Origin: Coemansia sp. RSA 922
Taxonomy: Eukaryota > Kickxellomycota > Kickxellomycetes > Kickxellales > Kickxellaceae
DNA: 11,351 bases
Assembly: GCA_027577415.1 (NCBI GenBank)
Contig: JANBQS010000836.1
Coordinates: forward strand, 1-11,351
Direction: 5' to 3'
Shown here: positions 8,396-11,351 of the stretch, piece after piece
Layout of the letters: each line of letters opens with the position of its first letter
How positions within the stretch are numbered: the stretch's first letter is position 1
The notes under the pieces: generated by a model
The model's database searches: none
Told to the model about the DNA's origin: nothing
Seen by the model: the letters and a program-made list of their open reading frames with translations, nothing else
Translations under genes and position numbers: made by a program

Positions 8396-8418
8396 ATTTA
8401 GCTTTTCGCAAGCTAAAT
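8396..8418. repeat. Inverted repeat ATTTAGCTT-N5-AAGCTAAAT
   Basis: A perfect 9-bp inverted repeat with loop TTCGC. It lies about 50 bases before the start codon of the 159-aa gene. It could be an operator-like site, or a leader hairpin if transcription starts upstream of it. Confidence 0.6.
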
Positions 8419-8469
8419 TCACTTTATATTTTCACTTCTTTGCGAATTCAGAGTTTGCGACGTTGAACA

Positions 8470-8949
8470 ATGAGCGTGTCTATTGCTGCGACCGAGGCAT
8501 CGAGGAGCACGATTATCAAATCGTTGCTATCGCGTGAGGGGCCTAAAACGATAAACCAGCTATATGTGGCGCTTCACAATTCGTTCCCTGACAACTTCAA
8601 AGGAATGTCCAGACACAAGTTTAAGCGCGTGTACCTGAAGAACCTAAAAGAGTTTAAGCACATCAAGATCAAGGTACATCGCGAACCCGAGCTACTAGAG
8701 AGGCTGCGCAACGACCCCGAAAGCCGCATCTCTGTGACAGACAAGGAGGCATGGATGGTCGAAGTGGCCGATTCGCTCGCTAGAAAGTACCTAACCGGAG
8801 ATGTAGATCTTGGCGTTAACCACAAGGAGATCTTGGACAAGATCAACTCGGAACGGACGAAGAGTAAGGACTTCTGGGAGGGAAAGACAAACGTGCCACA
8901 TGACTGGAGAGCTGTACTCAAGGCAGCTGGCGAGAAAACCAGCCTCTAG
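8470..8949 (+). CDS. Unrecognised 159-aa protein, helical, winged-helix-like N-terminal half
   Basis: A single exon with good start context (GAACAATGAG). I do not recognise the family. Residues ~13-60 read as helix, turn, helix and a basic helix: IIKSLLSREGPKTINQLYVAL, then RHKFKRVYLKNLKEF, followed by a short strand HIKIKV. This resembles a small winged-helix layout. The rest is charged and helical with no signal peptide or membrane segment, ending in DWRAVLKAAG. Many basic residues suggest nucleic-acid or ribosome binding. The shared promoter with uS5m makes a mitochondrial or mitoribosome-linked role worth testing, but the first 22 residues are only a weak presequence candidate because they contain a Glu. 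The gene is likely real; the function is open. Confidence 0.85.
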   Translation: MSVSIAATEASRSTIIKSLLSREGPKTINQLYVALHNSFPDNFKGMSRHKFKRVYLKNLKEFKHIKIKVHREPELLERLRNDPESRISVTDKEAWMVEVADSLARKYLTGDVDLGVNHKEILDKINSERTKSKDFWEGKTNVPHDWRAVLKAAGEKTSL

Positions 8950-8982
8950 ATGTGCTTGGGTTCTATTCGCTTTGTGTACACA

Positions 8983-8988
8983 AATAAT
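8983..8988 (+). terminator. Candidate poly(A) signal AATAAT
   Basis: AATAAT, 34 bases after the stop codon of the 159-aa gene, in an AT-rich stretch. It is a variant of the usual signal, so the support is weak. Confidence 0.35.
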
Positions 8989-10427
8989 ACAACATACAAT
9001 TTGAATATAGGGGTGCTTGTACTCTCATATCGTTCAGGTGCCTTTGACAGGTATTGTAGTCAGCTCTTATCAATGGCCACAGCCTGTGGCTGAAGGAGCG
9101 AAGTTGCAGGTGGACAGGTCTTTTTTTTTCAGACAATCCTTCTAGTCCTGCAAAGGCATTCTTTGTTCGCACCAACCACAGTTGCTTGTGCCAAGTGACC
9201 ATGGAGAAAGGAGCTCCCGTCTGCGCGAGAAGACAAACAGGACATTATTTGTTGACATGCACTCGAAAGCAGTCAAGGGCATATTTCTGCTGACGTGGTC
9301 GTGTGGCTAGGCCTGCGTGCCTTTTGGCAATATGCACCACTTGCATATATTCACATCAGTTTCTTTTTTATTGTAAACACAATGACAACCAAAGCGCCAT
9401 GCGTACGATAAGCAAACACCAGCTGAGAGGCTCCCCCAAACACGACGGATAGCGTAGACAAGTGGAGAAGCTGGGCAATGAGAAAATGAACGCCAGTCTG
9501 CAGTGGCGGCAGTATACGCTGATCCCCTTGTCCACGAGACCATCCGTCTCCGCCTCCTCCGCGTGTTGTCTATTTCTGTCCGCCCCCAAACATTGTGATG
9601 TTTTTGCTTTGTAGCATCCGGCATCAGGCTTCACCGGGCCTAAATATGATGGAGTGTTAGCGCCTCCTCTATTCGACAATAGCGTCGTGGCAGTTTGCGC
9701 ATGTCCCTTTCTGCATTTGAAATCTCCGTCATGTGGCGAAAGGCAGGAACAACAGGGAGATACACAATACGATTCTCTTGACTGAAACCTGTTTGTTGCT
9801 TTTTAGCTTGTTTCCCACACCTTTCTACTTGGAAACTGGCTAGCGCATAGACATCGCGGGCAAAATAGCATGGCGGTAGAAAAAAAAACAGGTTGCGGAC
9901 CCGGCAGAAACGAGCCCGAATTCGTGCGAACACCATCGCCGCACATCAGGAAATGAACGAGTGAGAGTTCTAATTTTGCCAAGGTTCACTCTGTCTGATT
10001 GACTCTCCCCATTTGGGATTTGTTGTGAGAAGACTCTTTACCATTTGCTGCAACCGGACATGCCGCATGCAGGAATAAAAGTAGCCGTGTGTAAGGAAAA
10101 CACAAACAAGGAACATAGTTGTGAGTGTGGCGCATAGCCCTGTCCGCAAAACATAAACCACAAAAGCAAGACAATCGCTTTTATCCTGCTTTGCGCGCAT
10201 TGCCAGCTGACAACAGCCGCTGCAATGCGCGTGTATGTGCGTGTATGGGGGGAGGAACAGACACTCCTTTCTCCGCCAGTCCCTCCCTCACTGGGGGGAG
10301 ATGGACCGGTGTTTTGTTTTATGGCAAAAGAGGGAGTGCTCTTGCTGGGTTCCAATGCATCATTGTCCACTCCTTGTCAAGCATCAGCCTTCCTATCCGC
10401 TCATTGCCAGAATAAGAAAGAAATAGG
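8989..10427. other. Long intergenic region without a supported gene
   Basis: About 1.4 kb. On the minus strand between 9936 and 9307, three overlapping frames stay open for 95-140 codons, two with real ATGs (9936 and 9624). They compete for the same bases and none has a recognisable domain. I found no tRNA-like structure. Minor structures are a perfect inverted repeat GCCACAG-C-CTGTGGC at 9076-9090 and a doublet GCGTGTATG at 10229-10237 and 10239-10247. The last few hundred bases probably serve as promoter for the small gene at 10589. Confidence 0.5.
9076..9090. repeat. Inverted repeat GCCACAG-N1-CTGTGGC
   Basis: A perfect 7-bp inverted repeat around one base, in otherwise unannotated sequence downstream of the 159-aa gene. 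The near-palindrome suggests a protein-binding site rather than an RNA hairpin, because one base is too short for a loop. Confidence 0.4.
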
Positions 10428-10435
10428 TATAAAAG
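10428..10435 (+). promoter_or_regulatory. TATA box (TATAAAAG)
   Basis: A consensus-quality TATAAAAG 161 bases before the start codon of the 51-aa zinc-finger gene. No ATG occurs between the box and that start codon, so a transcript begun here would use it as its first AUG. A CTAAC...CTGCAG sequence at 10534-10550 looks like an intron 3' end in the leader, but no good donor is visible. Confidence 0.55.
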
Positions 10436-10588
10436 CGGAGGCGGATTCCTGACTAGGGCGACTGAATAAGCAACAGTGTCGCCACCATTTGATTCGCCCT
10501 CTTTCCATTGCTTTCTTTTTATTTATTTATTTTCTAACCTCTATCTGCAGGAGGATTTTCCTTTACTCTTAACCGATCGTAATTCAAG

Positions 10589-10744
10589 ATGGCATGCTCG
10601 CCTATTTCGCACACATCGTCGGCTTCATCGGGAAAGTTCCGCTGCGACTTTCTCTGCAAATACTGCCTTGAGAACTTTGTCAGCATATCGATTTTAGTGG
10701 ACCATATGGAGGAATGCGATAAACGGCCTATTCCAGAGATATGA
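10589..10744 (+). CDS. 51-aa single zinc-finger microprotein (C2HC)
   Basis: ATG to TGA, 51 aa. It is one zinc finger with Cys23, Cys26, His39 and Cys43 (C-x2-C-x12-H-x3-C), with the structural Phe30 and Leu36 in their usual finger positions. The lead-in is Ser/Thr-rich (residues 4-15) and ends in SGKF. The start is supported by an in-frame TAA immediately upstream (10580-10582) and by being the first ATG after the TATA box. With only one finger, autonomous sequence-specific DNA binding is unlikely. Protein-protein contact or acting as a small competitor is more plausible, but this is inference. It resembles the 43-aa gene at 11075-10944 in spacing and lead-in. The alternative is an internal exon of a larger gene, since TTCAAG before the ATG could be an acceptor. 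Confidence 0.55.
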   Translation: MACSPISHTSSASSGKFRCDFLCKYCLENFVSISILVDHMEECDKRPIPEI

Positions 10745-10943
10745 TGCTACAACCAAAGTGCCACCCTCCTCTCCTTTATTTTCTCTTGTATCAACTCAAA
10801 GTGTTTAATAATATTAATATCACCAATGTTTACTAAGCATGTGTGATTGTTGATTTAGCAATTTATTGGCACATAACAGTAATTTTTGTGGGTTGGGGGT
10901 AACAAGCGCTGAAAAGGAAAGAATAAAAAAGAAAGACAAACGG
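10745..10943. other. AT-rich interval between the two convergent zinc-finger genes
   Basis: 199 bases that must hold both 3' untranslated regions. AATAAT at 10807-10812 is a candidate poly(A) signal for the plus-strand gene. AATAAA on the minus strand is at 10867-10862. Confidence 0.5.
10862..10867 (-). terminator. Poly(A) signal AATAAA for the 43-aa gene
   Basis: A canonical AATAAA on the minus strand about 77 bases past the stop codon of the 43-aa zinc-finger gene, at a reasonable distance for its 3' end. Confidence 0.5.
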
Positions 10944-11075
10944 CTACTCTGACTGAGCGTGTTCGTGGGCATGATCCAATAGCATATCGTATACATCGAA
11001 TTCCAGACTACATACCGGGCAAGAGTACTGGCCCGAGATCCGGCCTACAGACTGAGTGTTTGGCGCTATACACAT
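10944..11075 (-). CDS. 43-aa single zinc-finger microprotein (C2H2)
   Basis: ATG at 11075-11073, stop TAG, 43 aa. One classical finger: Cys19, Cys22, His35, His39 (C-x2-C-x12-H-x3-H), with Phe26 and Leu32/Leu33 in structural positions. The lead-in ends in SGQY, with Ser14-Gly15 at the same residue numbers as in the 51-aa gene. The frame is open further upstream to a TGA just past 11300 but contains no earlier ATG, and no ATG in any frame occurs on this strand from 11076 to 11351. This supports 11075 as the first start codon of a longer transcript. TTGCAG immediately before AGATG could be an intron acceptor, so the gene may have an upstream exon. Function unknown. Confidence 0.5.
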   Translation of the reverse strand: MCIAPNTQSVGRISGQYSCPVCSLEFDVYDMLLDHAHEHAQSE

Positions 11076-11351
11076 CTCTGCAATTGCTATAAAACAGCAA
11101 GCGACAATGTTGCCAAGCCAAGCTTTTAAAAGTCCAATTCGATCCGGAATCAAGGGCAACAAGTGATCCACGAAAAGACACCAGGTTACGACAGCGATGT
11201 ACTCCAACTTGACTACCTCGTTTTCCACCCTTTTTTTTAGGGTGTGGGTGTTTTCGGTCCAAACGAAGCTTGGGAAAAAAGGATACTCGGGCGTCCGTCA
11301 AAAGAAAACAATGATCCGGATGTGAAGCTTGATGCGAGGCGTACACCCACG
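11076..11351 (-). promoter_or_regulatory. ATG-free leader or promoter of the 43-aa gene
   Basis: The minus strand has no ATG from 11076 to the window edge (276 bases), while the plus strand has about five. A TTTTAAAAG sequence and a TTTTATAG sequence lie in the first ~60 bases on the minus strand and could be TATA-like elements. The transcription start may lie outside the window. Confidence 0.35.

Larger units (their letters stand above)
8227..8469. promoter_or_regulatory. Shared divergent promoter of uS5m and the 159-aa gene
   Basis: 243 bases separate the two start codons, and the genes are transcribed outward. The interval holds three perfect inverted repeats (8329-8341, 8352-8370, 8396-8418) and a TATAT-like run near 8423-8430 on the plus strand. 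Its short length suggests the two genes may be co-regulated; that part is inference. Confidence 0.6.

Noticed and set aside
9307..9936. Two ATG-started minus-strand frames, 98 aa (9936-9640) and 105 aa (9624-9307)
   Set aside because: They have no recognisable domain and compete with other open frames on the same bases. I could not tell them from chance. Transcript data would decide.
10225..10452. 75-codon plus-strand frame with ATG at 10225
   Set aside because: It runs through the TATA box used for the 51-aa gene, has low-complexity composition and no motif. Splicing it onto the zinc-finger frame does not keep phase.

Overview
The window looks like nuclear DNA of a fungus. The main evidence is a Vac8-type armadillo protein with an acylated N-terminus, a nuclear gene for mitochondrial ribosomal protein uS5 with a spliced presequence exon, and short GT-AG introns with CTAAC or TACTAAC branch points. 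An early-diverging lineage would fit, but the sequence alone does not settle this.

Layout. Bases 1-720 hold no gene I can support. Bases 721-1615 are a pyrimidine-rich, ATG-free stretch that I read as promoter plus a long 5' leader. It leads into a single-exon 1012-residue gene (1616-4654, +). The first ~410 residues of that protein resemble the Ndc10/Crypton branch of tyrosine recombinases, with the catalytic tyrosine apparently replaced. The other ~600 residues are a Q/H/S-rich, mostly disordered tail. It meets the VAC8 gene tail-to-tail (6695-4758, -, two exons), and the two transcripts probably overlap at their 3' ends. Next on the minus strand is the two-exon uS5m gene (8226-7159). It shares a 243-bp divergent promoter, containing three inverted repeats, with an unrecognised 159-residue gene (8470-8949, +).

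Bases 8950-10427 contain no convincing gene. At the right end lie two very small convergent genes, 10589-10744 (+, 51 aa) and 11075-10944 (-, 43 aa). Each encodes a single zinc finger with identical C-x2-C-x12-H-x3-C/H spacing and a similar serine/glycine lead-in. They look like a diverged pair of zinc-finger microproteins.

There is no operon logic here. The functional links that can be argued are the shared promoter of uS5m and the 159-aa gene, the convergent overlap of VAC8 with the recombinase-like gene, and the small zinc-finger pair. The most unusual items are the apparently domesticated, catalytically dead Crypton/Ndc10-like protein, the zinc-finger microprotein pair, and the long ATG-free leaders.
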